DNA from: an uncultured Cedecea sp. | GTDB taxonomy: Bacteria > Pseudomonadota > Gammaproteobacteria > Enterobacterales > Enterobacteriaceae | Assembly (NCBI RefSeq): GCF_947498825.1 | Contig: NZ_CANMLV010000008.1 | Span: 62,001-126,000 of the forward strand | Length of the DNA: 64,000 nt | Reading direction: 5' to 3' | Shown here: piece after piece, positions 54,633 to 64,000 of the stretch | How the letters are laid out: each line of letters starts with the position of its first letter | Position numbering within the stretch: position 1 is the stretch's first letter | Notes under the pieces: model-generated | The model's input: only the letters and a program-made list of their open reading frames with translations | Told to the model about the DNA's origin: nothing | Databases searched by the model: none | Program-made: the position numbers and the translations under genes

Positions 54633-54777
54633 AAGATGAAAAAAATTTTATTCTTTCCCCTCTTTAGATCATAGACGGCAACCCTCTGCCTGCTTATTAT
54701 GCCGCGCCCCGATCCCGGATAGTCGGGAAACGGCTAATCACTTATTATTGCATTTCAGATAACTTTTTAGAGGAATT

Positions 54778-55344
54778 ATGGGTAACACTAAGTTGGCCAA
54801 CCCCGCTCCCCTGGGCCTGATGGGCTTTGGGATGACCACAATTTTGCTCAATCTGCACAATGCCGGTTTTTTTGATCTTGATGTTCTGATTATGGCGATG
54901 GGTATTTTCTTTGGTGGCATCGCACAGATTTTTGCAGGTCTTCTGGAATATAAAAAAGGGAATACTTTCGGTTTAACCGCCTTTACCTCTTACGGTGCAT
55001 TCTGGCTGACCTTGGTCGCCATCTGGCTGTTACCTAAAATGGGAGCGGGTGCACCAGCTGATACCTATTTCATGGGGGCCTATCTGGCCTTATGGGGTAT
55101 CTTTACTCTGTTTATGTTCTTTGGCACGCTCAAAGGTCCACGCATGCTGCAATTCGTTTTCGGCAGCCTGACGGTGCTGTTCACTCTGCTCGCTATCGCT
55201 CACTTTGTCGGTAATGAAAGCATTACCCATATTGCAGGCTGGGTGGGAATCATCTGTGGCGCCAGCGCAATCTATCTGGCAATGGGAGAAGTGCTTAACG
55301 AACAGTTTGGTCGCACTGTCCTGCCAATAGGCGAAAAAAAGTAA
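54778..55344 (+). CDS. satP: Acetate/succinate-proton symporter
   Basis: SatP (YaaH), 188 residues as in E. coli, of the GPR1/FUN34/YaaH family. Six membrane segments; the family signature NPAPLGLMGFGMTT lies at the N-terminus and FFGGIAQIFAGLLEYKKGNTFG after helix 2. It imports acetate and succinate with protons. AGAGGAAT precedes the ATG. It is divergent from dnaK and converges on the MHS transporter gene across a perfect bidirectional terminator. Confidence 0.97.
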   Translation: MGNTKLANPAPLGLMGFGMTTILLNLHNAGFFDLDVLIMAMGIFFGGIAQIFAGLLEYKKGNTFGLTAFTSYGAFWLTLVAIWLLPKMGAGAPADTYFMGAYLALWGIFTLFMFFGTLKGPRMLQFVFGSLTVLFTLLAIAHFVGNESITHIAGWVGIICGASAIYLAMGEVLNEQFGRTVLPIGEKK

Positions 55345-55353
55345 TAATGCATT

Positions 55354-55390
55354 AAAAAACGGGGGAAACATTTGTTTCCCCCGTTTTTTT
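55354..55390. terminator. Bidirectional terminator of satP and the MHS transporter
   Basis: AAAAAACGGGGGAAACA faces TTGTTTCCCCCGTTTTTTT: an unbroken stem of more than 14 pairs with A- and T-runs on both sides. The TAA of the transporter gene overlaps its last two bases. Confidence 0.95.
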
Positions 55391-56708
55391 AGGTCAAGGA
55401 TGACTGCGAAGCAAGTTTATTCTGCGCAGTATTCTCGTGGTTTATATCTTTATGTAGCAAGATACCGATGACCAGCCCCACACATCCCAGAGCCAGTACA
55501 TACCATGCGGGTGCCAGCGGAGAGACTTTCATCAACAGCGTCACCACTATTGGTGTCAGACCACCAAAAATAGCATAAGCGACGTTGTAGGAAAAAGAGA
55601 GCCCGGTAAAGCGGATTTCCGCAGGAAAAGCGCGCACCATAACGTAAGGCACGGCCCCAACAATTCCGACACTGAATCCCGCCATCCCGTAAAGAACAAA
55701 CAGATGTTCCGGATATACAGAAACCAAGTGGTAAAACATCCAGCTACAAATACAAAGCAGTATACTGCCGACAATAAAGGTTTTACTGGCACCAAAACGA
55801 TCGGCAGCCAGACCGTAGAGAATACATCCCACTGATAACAGAACAATGGCGATACTGTTCGCCTGCAGCGTAAGAGCCGGGGCTATTTTAAGTTGTGTTT
55901 GCAGCCATACCGGCGCCATCAGGATAACGACAACGATACCTGCGGATAGCAACCAAGTGAGAAACATCGATATTGCGATGGATTTTTTATGGTTAACGAC
56001 AACAGATTTAAGCGGCAACTCTTCCGCCAATGCTTTTCTTTTCTGCATTTCAACAAAGACAGGTGTCTCTTCCAACCAACGACGCAGATACATAGCAAAC
56101 AGCCCGAAAATCCCGCCAAGAAAGAACGGAATACGCCAACCGCCATCATGGATAGCTTCTTGGGTCATTGAGGTATTGATAATCGTCGCCACAATGGAGC
56201 CAATTAAAATACCAATGGTCAAACCCGCAGTCAGTGTGCCACACGCAATACCAATCCGCTTATAAGGTACATGCTCAGAAACAAAAACCCAGGCTCCAGG
56301 CACTTCACCGCCAATAGCTGCTCCCTGTAAGACACGCATTAAAAGCAGCAGTATTGGAGCCATAATGCCTATCGTTTCATAGGTAGGAAGCAAGCCAATC
56401 GCCAGCGTCGGCAAAGCCATTAGCAAGATACTTAAAGTAAACATTCTCTTACGGCCGAGCAGGTCACCAAAGTGTGCCATGATAATGCCACCCAGAGGAC
56501 GCGCCAGATAACCAGCGGCAAAAATACCAAAGGTCTGTAGCTGGCGTAACCACTCAGGAATATCAGGCGGGAAAAAAAGCGCTCCCAGAACAGTGGTAAA
56601 AAAAACAAAAATAATAAAATCGTAAAACTCAAGCGCACCACCAAGGGCAGCAAGAGATAACGTTTTATAGTCCTGAGCGTTCAGAGACCTGGCGTGAATT
56701 TGAGACAT
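55389..56708 (-). CDS. MFS transporter, metabolite:H+ symporter (MHS) family
   Basis: A 439-residue transporter with 12 membrane segments. N-terminal LEFYDFIIFVFF, the loop GHFGDLLGRKRMF between helices 2 and 3, RVLQGAAIGGEVPGAWVFVSEHVP and the central RRWLEETPVF are those of the MHS group (ProP, KgtP, ShiA, YhjE). The ligand cannot be told; organic acids or betaines are typical. I chose the ATG giving MSQIHAR; a TTG two codons earlier is possible and neither has a strong ribosome site. E. coli has no gene here between satP and mog, so it is an insertion relative to that order. Confidence 0.85.
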   Translation of the reverse strand: MSQIHARSLNAQDYKTLSLAALGGALEFYDFIIFVFFTTVLGALFFPPDIPEWLRQLQTFGIFAAGYLARPLGGIIMAHFGDLLGRKRMFTLSILLMALPTLAIGLLPTYETIGIMAPILLLLMRVLQGAAIGGEVPGAWVFVSEHVPYKRIGIACGTLTAGLTIGILIGSIVATIINTSMTQEAIHDGGWRIPFFLGGIFGLFAMYLRRWLEETPVFVEMQKRKALAEELPLKSVVVNHKKSIAISMFLTWLLSAGIVVVILMAPVWLQTQLKIAPALTLQANSIAIVLLSVGCILYGLAADRFGASKTFIVGSILLCICSWMFYHLVSVYPEHLFVLYGMAGFSVGIVGAVPYVMVRAFPAEIRFTGLSFSYNVAYAIFGGLTPIVVTLLMKVSPLAPAWYVLALGCVGLVIGILLHKDINHENTAQNKLASQSSLT

Positions 56709-56835
56709 AAGCAACCATGAATTGATGAGAGTATTAAAAAAAATACCTGATATCCGTAAAGAAAAAATTACTATATCAGCAAATCATCAACACTCCACAT
56801 CAGCCATACTTTATGTTGCTTATTTATTACATTTA

Positions 56836-57420
56836 CTATTTTATTTCACGAATCGCGCTTTTTGGGCGAAAAGAGGCGACAACTTGGTCATTTGTTTCAA
56901 CATAAGGCCCATCAAGCAACTGTATACAATAAGGTACACTGGCAAAAATACCGGTCACCGTCACTTTACCCTGCTCATCTCTGACCCCTTCCAGGGTTTC
57001 TTTAATCGACTTTGGCTGGCCGGGTAAATTGAGGATCAGCGCCTGCTTGCGGATAACGCCCGTTTGTCTGGAAAGAATGGCAGTAGGCACAAAGTTTAGG
57101 CTTATCTGGCGCATCTGTTCGCCAAACCCCGGCATAATGCGGTCGGCAATCGCCAGAGTCGCCTCCGGTGTCACATCACGACGTGCAGGTCCGGTTCCTC
57201 CGGTCGTGAGCACTAAATGACAAGCCATCTCGTCGACCAGCTCACAAAGCGTTTGCTCAATAATGGATTGCTCATCGGGAATAAGGCGAGTTTCGACTTG
57301 AAACGGTGAGGTTAACGCTTGTGCCAACCATTCTTCAAGTGCCGGGATCCCTTTGTCCTGATAGGCACCGCTTGAAGCGCGATCGGAGACAGACACTAAT
57401 CCAATACGGAGAGTATTCAT
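56836..57420 (-). CDS. mog: Molybdopterin adenylyltransferase
   Basis: Mog (MogA), 194 residues (E. coli 195), adenylates molybdopterin before molybdenum insertion by MoeA. Conserved parts are LVSVSDRASSGAYQDKGIPA, TTGGTGPARRDVTPEA, PGFGEQMRQISL and LPGQPKSIKETLEG. It lies between the MHS transporter and talB, as in E. coli next to talB. Confidence 0.97.
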   Translation of the reverse strand: MNTLRIGLVSVSDRASSGAYQDKGIPALEEWLAQALTSPFQVETRLIPDEQSIIEQTLCELVDEMACHLVLTTGGTGPARRDVTPEATLAIADRIMPGFGEQMRQISLNFVPTAILSRQTGVIRKQALILNLPGQPKSIKETLEGVRDEQGKVTVTGIFASVPYCIQLLDGPYVETNDQVVASFRPKSAIREIK

Positions 57421-57501
57421 ATTATTTCCACACTATAAGAGAACAGTTAGCTGGAATAATACATCGGGAAAGGCGGGACAAACAGATTAAAACAGCAAAA
57501 T

Positions 57502-57525
57502 CGTGACCAGCCTGAGCCGGTCACG
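57502..57525 (-). terminator. talB terminator
   Basis: CGTGACC/GGTCACG with a ten-base loop GGCTCAGGCT-type centre, followed on the minus strand by ATTTTGCTGTTTT. About 10 bases after talB. Confidence 0.8.
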
Positions 57526-57533
57526 TTAAATGA

Positions 57534-58487
57534 TTACAGCAGATCGCCGATCATTTTTTCCAGTTTTTCCTGGTCGATAGCAAACTTACGGATACCGTCC
57601 GCCAGTTTGTCTACTGCCATAGGATCCTGGTTATGCTGCCACAGGAACTGGGCTTCAGTGATACGTGCAGGACGCGCTTTTACTTCGCCAGTGTAGCTCA
57701 GTTTACGCTCCAGAGTCCCTTCGCTTTCTGACAGCTCTTTCAGCAGTCCAGGTGCTATGGTCAGACGGTCACAGCCAGCCAGTTCGATGATTTCACCGAC
57801 GTTACGGAAGCTTGCACCCATGACCACAGTCTCATAACCGTGTTCTTTGTAGTACTGGTAGATTTCGCTAACAGAAATCACGCCCGGATCTTCGTTTGCA
57901 GCGTACTCTTTCTTGTCGGTATTTGCTTTGTACCAGTCAAGAATACGGCCAACAAATGGAGAGATCAGGAATACGCCCGCTTCAGCACAAGCGCGAGCCT
58001 GAGCGAAGGAGAACAGCAGAGTCAGGTTACAGTTAATACCTTCTTTTTCCAGCTGCTCAGCAGCACGGATGCCCTGCCAGGTCGAAGCCAGTTTGATCAG
58101 GATACGGTCGTTGCTGATACCGGCATCGTTATACAGTTTGATCAGGTGTTTAGCTTTAGCAATACTGCCTTCAGTGTCATAGGACAGACGCGCGTCAACT
58201 TCAGTAGAGATACGACCCGGAACCAGTTTCAGAATTTCCAGACCAATATTCACTGCCAGCTTGTCAGTTGCGTCAATAACTTGTTGAGCACGTGAGCTGC
58301 TCTGGCTGCGAGCAAAAGCAATTGCGTCGTCAATCAGTGGGCGGTATTCAGGAATTTGTGCTGCGTTAAGGATAAGTGAAGGGTTAGTTGTTGCGTCTTG
58401 CGGTTTGTACAGTTTCATCGCCGCGATATCACCCGTGTCAGCAACCACGGTGGTGAGTTGACGCAGAGCAGTTAATTTATCCGTCAT
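57534..58487 (-). CDS. talB: Transaldolase B
   Basis: TalB, 317 residues as in E. coli, moves a dihydroxyacetone unit between sedoheptulose 7-phosphate and glyceraldehyde 3-phosphate in the pentose phosphate pathway. The Schiff-base lysine lies in [22 protein letters not shown] near the N-terminus and [10 protein letters not shown] are other family marks. AAGAGAAAT precedes the ATG. Single gene with its own terminator. Confidence 0.98.
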   Translation of the reverse strand: MTDKLTALRQLTTVVADTGDIAAMKLYKPQDATTNPSLILNAAQIPEYRPLIDDAIAFARSQSSSRAQQVIDATDKLAVNIGLEILKLVPGRISTEVDARLSYDTEGSIAKAKHLIKLYNDAGISNDRILIKLASTWQGIRAAEQLEKEGINCNLTLLFSFAQARACAEAGVFLISPFVGRILDWYKANTDKKEYAANEDPGVISVSEIYQYYKEHGYETVVMGASFRNVGEIIELAGCDRLTIAPGLLKELSESEGTLERKLSYTGEVKARPARITEAQFLWQHNQDPMAVDKLADGIRKFAIDQEKLEKMIGDLL

Positions 58488-58852
58488 AGTCAGTATTTCT
58501 CTTTGAGTCTAGCAGTTAGGGATAGGTAACTAATTATCTATTGATAATATCATGCATTAAGCGAGGCGCAACCGCGATACACCACTCACAGGGCAAAGAG
58601 TATAATTCGCGTAGAAACCACGTGTCGCTCAGGCATAACTTCACTAAATGGCGCCGTATTCGCCACAGTCTGCTTAATAACTCTCTGCCAAAAGTCATAT
58701 CGCTGAATGCTTCCAGCCAATTATCGCTTCAGAATCCCAAAATCATCAATGAAGGCACTAATAAGCAAATTCCCCCCCTGTCTTATCGCAGCGATTGGCC
58801 GCCAGAGAGCAAAAATTTGCTAAAGTAGTGGCCCACACAGCGAGGAACAAAG
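58488..58852. other. Divergent region between talB and yaaA
   Basis: About 365 bases with the talB promoter on one side and the yaaA promoter on the other (a TAAAGT -10-like segment lies about 27 bases before yaaA). E. coli has yaaJ here; no trace of it is seen. No coding frame is convincing. Confidence 0.5.
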
Positions 58853-59626
58853 ATGTTAATTCTGATTTCACCAGCCAAGACACTGGATTACCAAAGTGAT
58901 TTAGCGACCCAGCGTTATACACAACCTGAACTGCTGGCGTATTCACAGCAATTAATTGACGTCGCTCGTACCCTCAGCGCGCCACAAATCTCATCGCTTA
59001 TGGGTGTCAGTGACAAAATTGCTTCGTTAAATGCCTCCCGCTTTCATGACTGGCAGCCCGAATTTACCCCAGAAAATGCCCGTCAGGCGATCCTGGCATT
59101 TAAAGGCGATGTCTATACCGGTTTGCAAGCTGAAAGCTTCAGTGAAGCAGATTTTGACTTTGCTCAGCAGCATCTGCGCATGTTATCCGGCCTTTACGGC
59201 GTACTGCGTCCGCTGGATTTAATGCAGCCTTACCGTCTGGAAATGGGGATCCGCCTCAATAATCCTGGCGGCAAAGATCTGTATCAATTTTGGAATACGG
59301 TTATCACTGACAAGCTTAACCAGGCTCTGGCTGACCAGGGTGATAATATACTGATTAACCTTGCCTCCGATGAATACTTTAAATCCGTTAAGCCCCGCCA
59401 GCTGGATGCGGAGATAATCAAACCGGTGTTTCTTGATGAGAAGAACGGTACATTTAAGGTGATCAGTTTCTATGCGAAAAAAGCGCGAGGTCTGATGAGC
59501 CGCTATATCATTCAGAATCGCTTAACTCGCCCTGAGCAGCTTAAAGATTTTAATCTTGAAGGATACGCCTTCGATGAATCGGCTTCTCAGCAGAATGAGT
59601 GGGTGTTTAAACGCCCTGAGCAATAA
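58853..59626 (+). CDS. yaaA: Peroxide-stress protein YaaA (UPF0246)
   Basis: YaaA, 257 residues (E. coli 258), limits free iron and DNA damage during peroxide stress; in E. coli it is OxyR-induced. The start [17 protein letters not shown] and the segments [34 protein letters not shown] and [10 protein letters not shown] are typical. AGGAACAAAG precedes the ATG. It converges on thrC with a shared terminator. I see no obvious OxyR site. Confidence 0.96.
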   Translation: MLILISPAKTLDYQSDLATQRYTQPELLAYSQQLIDVARTLSAPQISSLMGVSDKIASLNASRFHDWQPEFTPENARQAILAFKGDVYTGLQAESFSEADFDFAQQHLRMLSGLYGVLRPLDLMQPYRLEMGIRLNNPGGKDLYQFWNTVITDKLNQALADQGDNILINLASDEYFKSVKPRQLDAEIIKPVFLDEKNGTFKVISFYAKKARGLMSRYIIQNRLTRPEQLKDFNLEGYAFDESASQQNEWVFKRPEQ

Positions 59627-59652
59627 AAAACGCCAGTCAGACTGGCGTTTGA
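59625..59652. terminator. Shared terminator of yaaA and thrABC
   Basis: AAAAAACGCCAGT/ACTGGCGTTT with a short CAG loop; A- and T-runs on both sides. It overlaps the last bases of the yaaA stop and lies about 65 bases past thrC. Confidence 0.9.
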
Positions 59653-59718
59653 GATTATGGACAGGCGGTCAGTTATCAATACTCTGACCGCCCTGTTTTA
59701 TCCAGCTCTTCCTGATAA

Positions 59719-61002
59719 TTACGCTTTACCCATCATCAGGTTACGCAATGCTGCGTAATCTGCCGGTAAATGATGTGACAGTAACGGCAGGTCGGCACGG
59801 GAAGCCAACTCTTCTGGCAGCGGCAGGGGTTGACCGAGGATCTCTTCCACACTTTCTTTAAATTTCGCCGGATGTGCGGTCCCCAGGAACAAACCGAATT
59901 CGCCTGTCTGTAACTGATCGCGCAATGCACGATAAGCGATCGCCGCATGTGGCTCAGAAATATAGCCTTTCGCTTGCAGCTCACGCATGGTTTCTTGCGT
60001 GGTTTCATCACTCACCGCTTCATAACCCAGCTCACTCAGAGGCCAGCCCTTACGACGGAACAACTCTTCAACACGCGGCCAGTTATTTGGCTGGCTGACA
60101 TCCATCGCGTTAGACAGTGTTGCTACCGTGGCTTTTGGCTGCCATTGTCCTTCGGCGAGGAAACGTGGCACGGTATCATTGGCATTGGTGGCAGCAATAA
60201 AGCGCTTCACCGGCAGGCCTAATGACTTAGCCAGCAGGCCTGCGGTTAAATCACCAAAGTTGCCGCTAGGTACTGAAATCACCAGTTGGTCACGTACCTC
60301 TACAGGCAACTGAGCGACCGCTTCAAAATAGTAACTAATCTGTGCCAGTAACCGGCTGATATTGATAGAGTTAGCAGAGTTAAGGCCCAAGGCAACTTTT
60401 AACTCTTCGTCATCAAACGCCTGTTTAACCAGCGCCTGGCAGGCATCAAAGTCACCATCAATAGCCACAGTTTCAATGTTGCCACCCAAGGTGCAGAATA
60501 ACTTCTCCTGCAACGGACTGATTTTTCCGTTTGGATACAAGATAACGACTTTTACGTTTGGTAACCCGTAGAAAGCATGAGCAACTGCAGCCCCGGTATC
60601 TCCTGAAGTCGCGGTTAAAATAGTAACCGGCTTATCGCTGATATGGGTCAGCATCTGTGCCATAAAACGACCACCGAAGTCTTTAAACGCCAGAGTCGGG
60701 CCATGGAACAGTTCCAGACAACCCACATCGGGTTCAACCATTTTCACCGGAGCCGGGAAAGCAAAAGCGGCAGCAACACGTGCAGCCAGAGCTTCTTGTG
60801 GGATTTCTTCGCCGATAAAAGCACCGAGTATTTTGCTACTACGACTGACAAAGTCCATTTCCAGCATGGCATCTATCTCGGAGCGAGAAAACTCGGGTAG
60901 AGCCTCCGGGAAAAACAGGCCTTGTAATCTGCCAAGCCCTTGTGTGATAGCTTGTGCGAAAGTGACCTGCTCGGTGTTATCTTTAAGGTTATACAGTTTC
61001 AT
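59719..61002 (-). CDS. thrC: Threonine synthase
   Basis: ThrC, 427 residues (E. coli 428), PLP enzyme turning O-phosphohomoserine into threonine. The PLP lysine lies in GPTLAFKDFGGRF; ATSGDTGAAVAHAF and NSANSINISRLLAQ bind phosphate and substrate. Last gene of thrABC, starting three bases after thrB. Followed by the shared terminator. Confidence 0.98.
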   Translation of the reverse strand: MKLYNLKDNTEQVTFAQAITQGLGRLQGLFFPEALPEFSRSEIDAMLEMDFVSRSSKILGAFIGEEIPQEALAARVAAAFAFPAPVKMVEPDVGCLELFHGPTLAFKDFGGRFMAQMLTHISDKPVTILTATSGDTGAAVAHAFYGLPNVKVVILYPNGKISPLQEKLFCTLGGNIETVAIDGDFDACQALVKQAFDDEELKVALGLNSANSINISRLLAQISYYFEAVAQLPVEVRDQLVISVPSGNFGDLTAGLLAKSLGLPVKRFIAATNANDTVPRFLAEGQWQPKATVATLSNAMDVSQPNNWPRVEELFRRKGWPLSELGYEAVSDETTQETMRELQAKGYISEPHAAIAYRALRDQLQTGEFGLFLGTAHPAKFKESVEEILGQPLPLPEELASRADLPLLSHHLPADYAALRNLMMGKA

Positions 61003-61005
61003 TGA

Positions 61006-61935
61006 TTATCCCAAAACTCGTGCGCCGGCCGTATCCAAACGGCAAATATGTACAAAACCTTCCTGGTTCTGCAAATAGTGTTGGCCAAGCCAGTCAGCCG
61101 TACGTTGTGCAGTCTCGATATTATCGCACAACGCAAATAAGGTCGGGCCGGAACCCGAAATGCCACTTGCCAGAGCGCCGATATCGGCGACGGCCTGACG
61201 GGCGTTATCGAAGCCGGGTAATAGTTTTGCCCGGTAAGGCTCAGCAATCACGTCCTGCATCAATTTTGCCGCCAGCAGTGGCTGGCGGGTATAGCAGGCG
61301 TGAATAAAGCCAGCCAGATGACGACCATGGCTGATACAGTCCTGACGACGGTACTGGGCCGGCAAAATCGCCCGCGCTTCAGCGGTAGAAACTTTGATCC
61401 CAGGATAAGCCAGTACCCACAACCAGTCATCAAAGCACGGTACTGACTGACTGATGATGTCATTTTCTTCAATCATCAGCTGCATGCCGCCAAGAAAACA
61501 GGGTGCAACATTGTCATAATGAACGCTGCCAGAAATGCGTCCTTCCAGCTCCCCCATTAGCGCAAGTAAGCGAGTCTCGCTGACGGGTTTACCGCAGAAT
61601 TCATTCATCGCCACCAAACCAGCAACCACCGAGCAAGCACTTGATCCTAAACCGGAACCAATCGGCATATTTTTCTCAAGCGTCATGGCTACGGGTATCT
61701 CTTTACCGATTTCCCGGCAGAAAATTTCCCAGCACTGATAGACAATATTTTGATCGGGATCAGTCGGTAAGTTGCGCGCGAATTTCCCTAAATTAGTCAG
61801 GCTAAATTGATCAGCCTCTTCGACTGTTACATAGTCACCGAGATGAGAGCCATCTATCGGCGATACTGCCGCTCCCAAAACATCAAAACCAACACTCATA
61901 TTGGCACTGGAAGCCGGGGCATAGACTTTAACCAT
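61006..61935 (-). CDS. thrB: Homoserine kinase
   Basis: ThrB, 309 residues (E. coli 310), GHMP-family kinase that phosphorylates homoserine. The start [20 protein letters not shown], the ATP loop [17 protein letters not shown] and the C-terminal [15 protein letters not shown] are intact. It begins one base after the thrA stop and ends three bases before thrC, so translation is coupled through the operon. Confidence 0.98.
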   Translation of the reverse strand: MVKVYAPASSANMSVGFDVLGAAVSPIDGSHLGDYVTVEEADQFSLTNLGKFARNLPTDPDQNIVYQCWEIFCREIGKEIPVAMTLEKNMPIGSGLGSSACSVVAGLVAMNEFCGKPVSETRLLALMGELEGRISGSVHYDNVAPCFLGGMQLMIEENDIISQSVPCFDDWLWVLAYPGIKVSTAEARAILPAQYRRQDCISHGRHLAGFIHACYTRQPLLAAKLMQDVIAEPYRAKLLPGFDNARQAVADIGALASGISGSGPTLFALCDNIETAQRTADWLGQHYLQNQEGFVHICRLDTAGARVLG

Positions 61936-61936
61936 T

Positions 61937-64000
61937 TTAGACTCCTAACTTCCATGACAAGGTGCGTAATAAATCTGCAAATACGCCCGCAGCGGTCACA
62001 TCATTCCCGGCACCATAACCACGCAGAACCAGAGGGATCGGTTGATAATACTGGCTGTAGAATGCTAACGCATTCTCACCATTTTTTACTTTGAATAGCG
62101 GATCGTTACCATCAACGGCAGCAATTTTCACGGTACAGAGGCCGGTCTCTTCAATCAAACCGACGTAACGCAACACCTTACCTTGCTCACGCGCTTCAGC
62201 GGCACGTAGGGTAAAAGTGTCATCCAGCTGGCTAAGACGCTCCATAAAACTCTTAACATCACCACTACTATCAAAATCAGCAGGCAGGACGGGTTCGATA
62301 ACGATATCGGAGAGTTCCAGCTCACGACCGGTTTCACGTGCCAAAATAAGCAGTTTACGCGCAACATCCACGCCAGAGAGATCATCACGCGGATCCGGTT
62401 CAGTAAATCCTATTTCACGGGCCAAACGGGTTGCCTCGGATAAAGACATGCCTTCATCGAGCTTACCAAAAATGAAAGAGAGCGAGCCGGACAAGATACC
62501 AGAGAAGTGTTGCAGCTCATCTCCGGCATTCAATAAGTTCTGTAAGTTCTCGATAACCGGCAAACCGGCACCCACGTTAGTGTCATACAGGAACTTACGA
62601 CGCGATTTAGCTGCCGCATTACGCATCTGATGGTAATAATTCATACCCGAGGTGTTGGCCTTTTTATTCGGCGTCACCACGTGGAATCCTTCACTCAGGA
62701 AATCAGCATACTGATCGGCAACTGCCTGGCTGGAGGTACAGTCAACCACCACAGGGTTCAGCAAGTGGTACTCTTTCACCAGACGCGTCAGGCGTCCCAG
62801 ATTCAGTGGCTCTTCTTTAGCCTGCTCCAACTGTTGCTGCCAGTTATCCAGATTCAGACCATGAACGCTGGTGAGCAACGCTTTTGAATTGGCAATACCA
62901 CACACACGTAAATCAATATGTTTGCTCTTCAGACGCGCCTGCTGATGTTTAATTTGTTCTAACAGCGCGGTGCCTACGCCGCCCACGCCAATTAAGAAGA
63001 CTTCAATCACTTGATCGGTGTTAAACAACATCTGGTGTACAACACGCACACCGGTGGTGGCATCATCGTTACTGACTACCACGGAAATCGAACGTTCAGA
63101 AGATCCCTGGGCAATAGCAACAATATTAATGTTTGCGCGGGCCAGGGCGGAGAAGAACTTCGCCGAGATACCGCGTACAGTACGCATGCCATCACCGACG
63201 ACAGAGATAATCGCTTGACGTTCCATCACCGCAACAGGCTCCAGTAACTCTTCTTTGAGCTCCAGATAAAACTCTTCTTCCATAGCGCGGCGGGCACGAA
63301 CGCAGTCACTTTGATGCACACAAAAACAGATACTGTATTCAGATGAAGACTGAGTAATCAGTACCACGGAGATATTCGCCCGTGACATGGCAGCAAAGAC
63401 ACGTGCCGCCATTCCTGGCATCCCTTTCATTCCAGGACCTGAGACGTTAAACATCGCCATATTATTGAGGTTGGTGATCCCTTTTACTGGCAAAGAGTCA
63501 TCTTTGCTATCAGCGCCGATCAGCGTACCGGGGGCCTGCGGATTACCGGTGTTTTTGATTAAGCAAGGGATTTGGAACTGAGCGATGGGGGAGATAGTAC
63601 GAGGGTGGAGAACTTTAGCGCCGAAGTAAGAAAGCTCCATTGCTTCTTGGTACGACATCGACTTCAGTAACCTGGCATCTGGCACTTGGCGTGGATCGCA
63701 GGTATAAACACCGTCAACATCAGTCCAGATCTCACAACAGTCTGCACGTAAACAAGCAGCCAGCACGGCGGCGGAGTAGTCAGACCCGTTACGGCCCAGT
63801 ACCACCAGCTCACCTTTTTCATTTCCGGCAGTAAAGCCGGCCATCAAGACCATATGGTCATCAGGGATACGGCTGGCGGCAATGCGACGGGTGGACTCAG
63901 CAATATCGACTGTGGATTCAAGGTAGTGACCAACCGCAAGCAACTTCTCAACGGGATCAATAACGGTGACGCCATAACCGCGAGCACGCAGCACTGCGGC
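61937..64000 (-). CDS. thrA: Aspartokinase I / homoserine dehydrogenase I (N-terminus cut by window edge)
   Basis: ThrA from about residue 133 of the E. coli protein (820) to the C-terminus, 687 codons visible. Present are the later part of the aspartokinase domain ([34 protein letters not shown]), two ACT regulatory domains for threonine inhibition ([39 protein letters not shown]), the NADP loop [16 protein letters not shown] of homoserine dehydrogenase, [10 protein letters not shown] and [20 protein letters not shown]. The leader peptide, attenuator and start lie outside the window. It is the first gene of thrABC. Confidence 0.98.
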   Translation of the reverse strand, partial: AAVLRARGYGVTVIDPVEKLLAVGHYLESTVDIAESTRRIAASRIPDDHMVLMAGFTAGNEKGELVVLGRNGSDYSAAVLAACLRADCCEIWTDVDGVYTCDPRQVPDARLLKSMSYQEAMELSYFGAKVLHPRTISPIAQFQIPCLIKNTGNPQAPGTLIGADSKDDSLPVKGITNLNNMAMFNVSGPGMKGMPGMAARVFAAMSRANISVVLITQSSSEYSICFCVHQSDCVRARRAMEEEFYLELKEELLEPVAVMERQAIISVVGDGMRTVRGISAKFFSALARANINIVAIAQGSSERSISVVVSNDDATTGVRVVHQMLFNTDQVIEVFLIGVGGVGTALLEQIKHQQARLKSKHIDLRVCGIANSKALLTSVHGLNLDNWQQQLEQAKEEPLNLGRLTRLVKEYHLLNPVVVDCTSSQAVADQYADFLSEGFHVVTPNKKANTSGMNYYHQMRNAAAKSRRKFLYDTNVGAGLPVIENLQNLLNAGDELQHFSGILSGSLSFIFGKLDEGMSLSEATRLAREIGFTEPDPRDDLSGVDVARKLLILARETGRELELSDIVIEPVLPADFDSSGDVKSFMERLSQLDDTFTLRAAEAREQGKVLRYVGLIEETGLCTVKIAAVDGNDPLFKVKNGENALAFYSQYYQPIPLVLRGYGAGNDVTAAGVFADLLRTLSWKLGV

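Overview
This window is chromosomal DNA of an Enterobacterales bacterium. Most proteins are collinear with, and close in sequence to, the Escherichia coli thr-to-ilv segment (0-2 min), read here in reverse. It is not E. coli itself: leuO is missing between ilvIH and leuABCD, a carbamoyltransferase start and a LysR gene lie beyond ilvH where E. coli has cra, and no ara, cai, fix or kef genes lie in their E. coli positions. A family of short palindromic elements of the kind seen in several non-Escherichia enterobacterial genera is scattered through the intergenic DNA. Genus cannot be fixed from the sequence alone.

Layout, left to right. 0-1.3 kb: start of a carbamoyltransferase (cut by the window edge), a small overlapping gene, and a divergent LysR regulator. 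1.4-9.3 kb: acetolactate synthase III (ilvIH) and, divergently, leuL-leuABCD with its attenuator, giving valine/isoleucine and leucine synthesis. 9.3-12.5 kb: sugar-phosphate stress locus setA, sgrS/sgrT and sgrR. 12.5-15.9 kb: TPP riboswitch and thiBPQ thiamine importer. 15.9-19.6 kb: accessory stretch with two near-identical DUF1471 proteins, an unrecognised protein with a 12-residue repeat, an LprI-like protein, yqhA and a small lipoprotein. 19.6-26.7 kb: polB, rapA, rluA, djlA. 26.9-33.7 kb: lptD-surA-pdxA-rsmA-apaG-apaH. 33.8-39 kb: folA and carAB. 39.4-47.7 kb: dapB, rihC, the ribF-ileS-lspA-fkpB-ispH operon and divergent rpsT. 47.9-48.8 kb: a lipoprotein gene and a small gene split by a palindromic element. 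49-54.5 kb: nhaAR and dnaKJ with two heat-shock promoters. 54.8-58.5 kb: satP, an MHS-type transporter, mog, talB. 58.9-64 kb: yaaA and thrABC (thrA cut by the window edge).

Regulation readable in the DNA: leucine attenuation, SgrS small RNA, TPP riboswitch, ArgR-like boxes before carA, sigma-32 promoters before dnaK, a TTG start on rpsT, and many hairpin terminators. The most informative new observation is a 123-bp palindromic element flanked by a TA duplication that has split a 93-codon gene; joining the sequence across it restores one reading frame. Other points are a 24-residue recent duplication in the repeat protein, and an sgrT frame that runs into the expected ptsG-pairing segment of SgrS.
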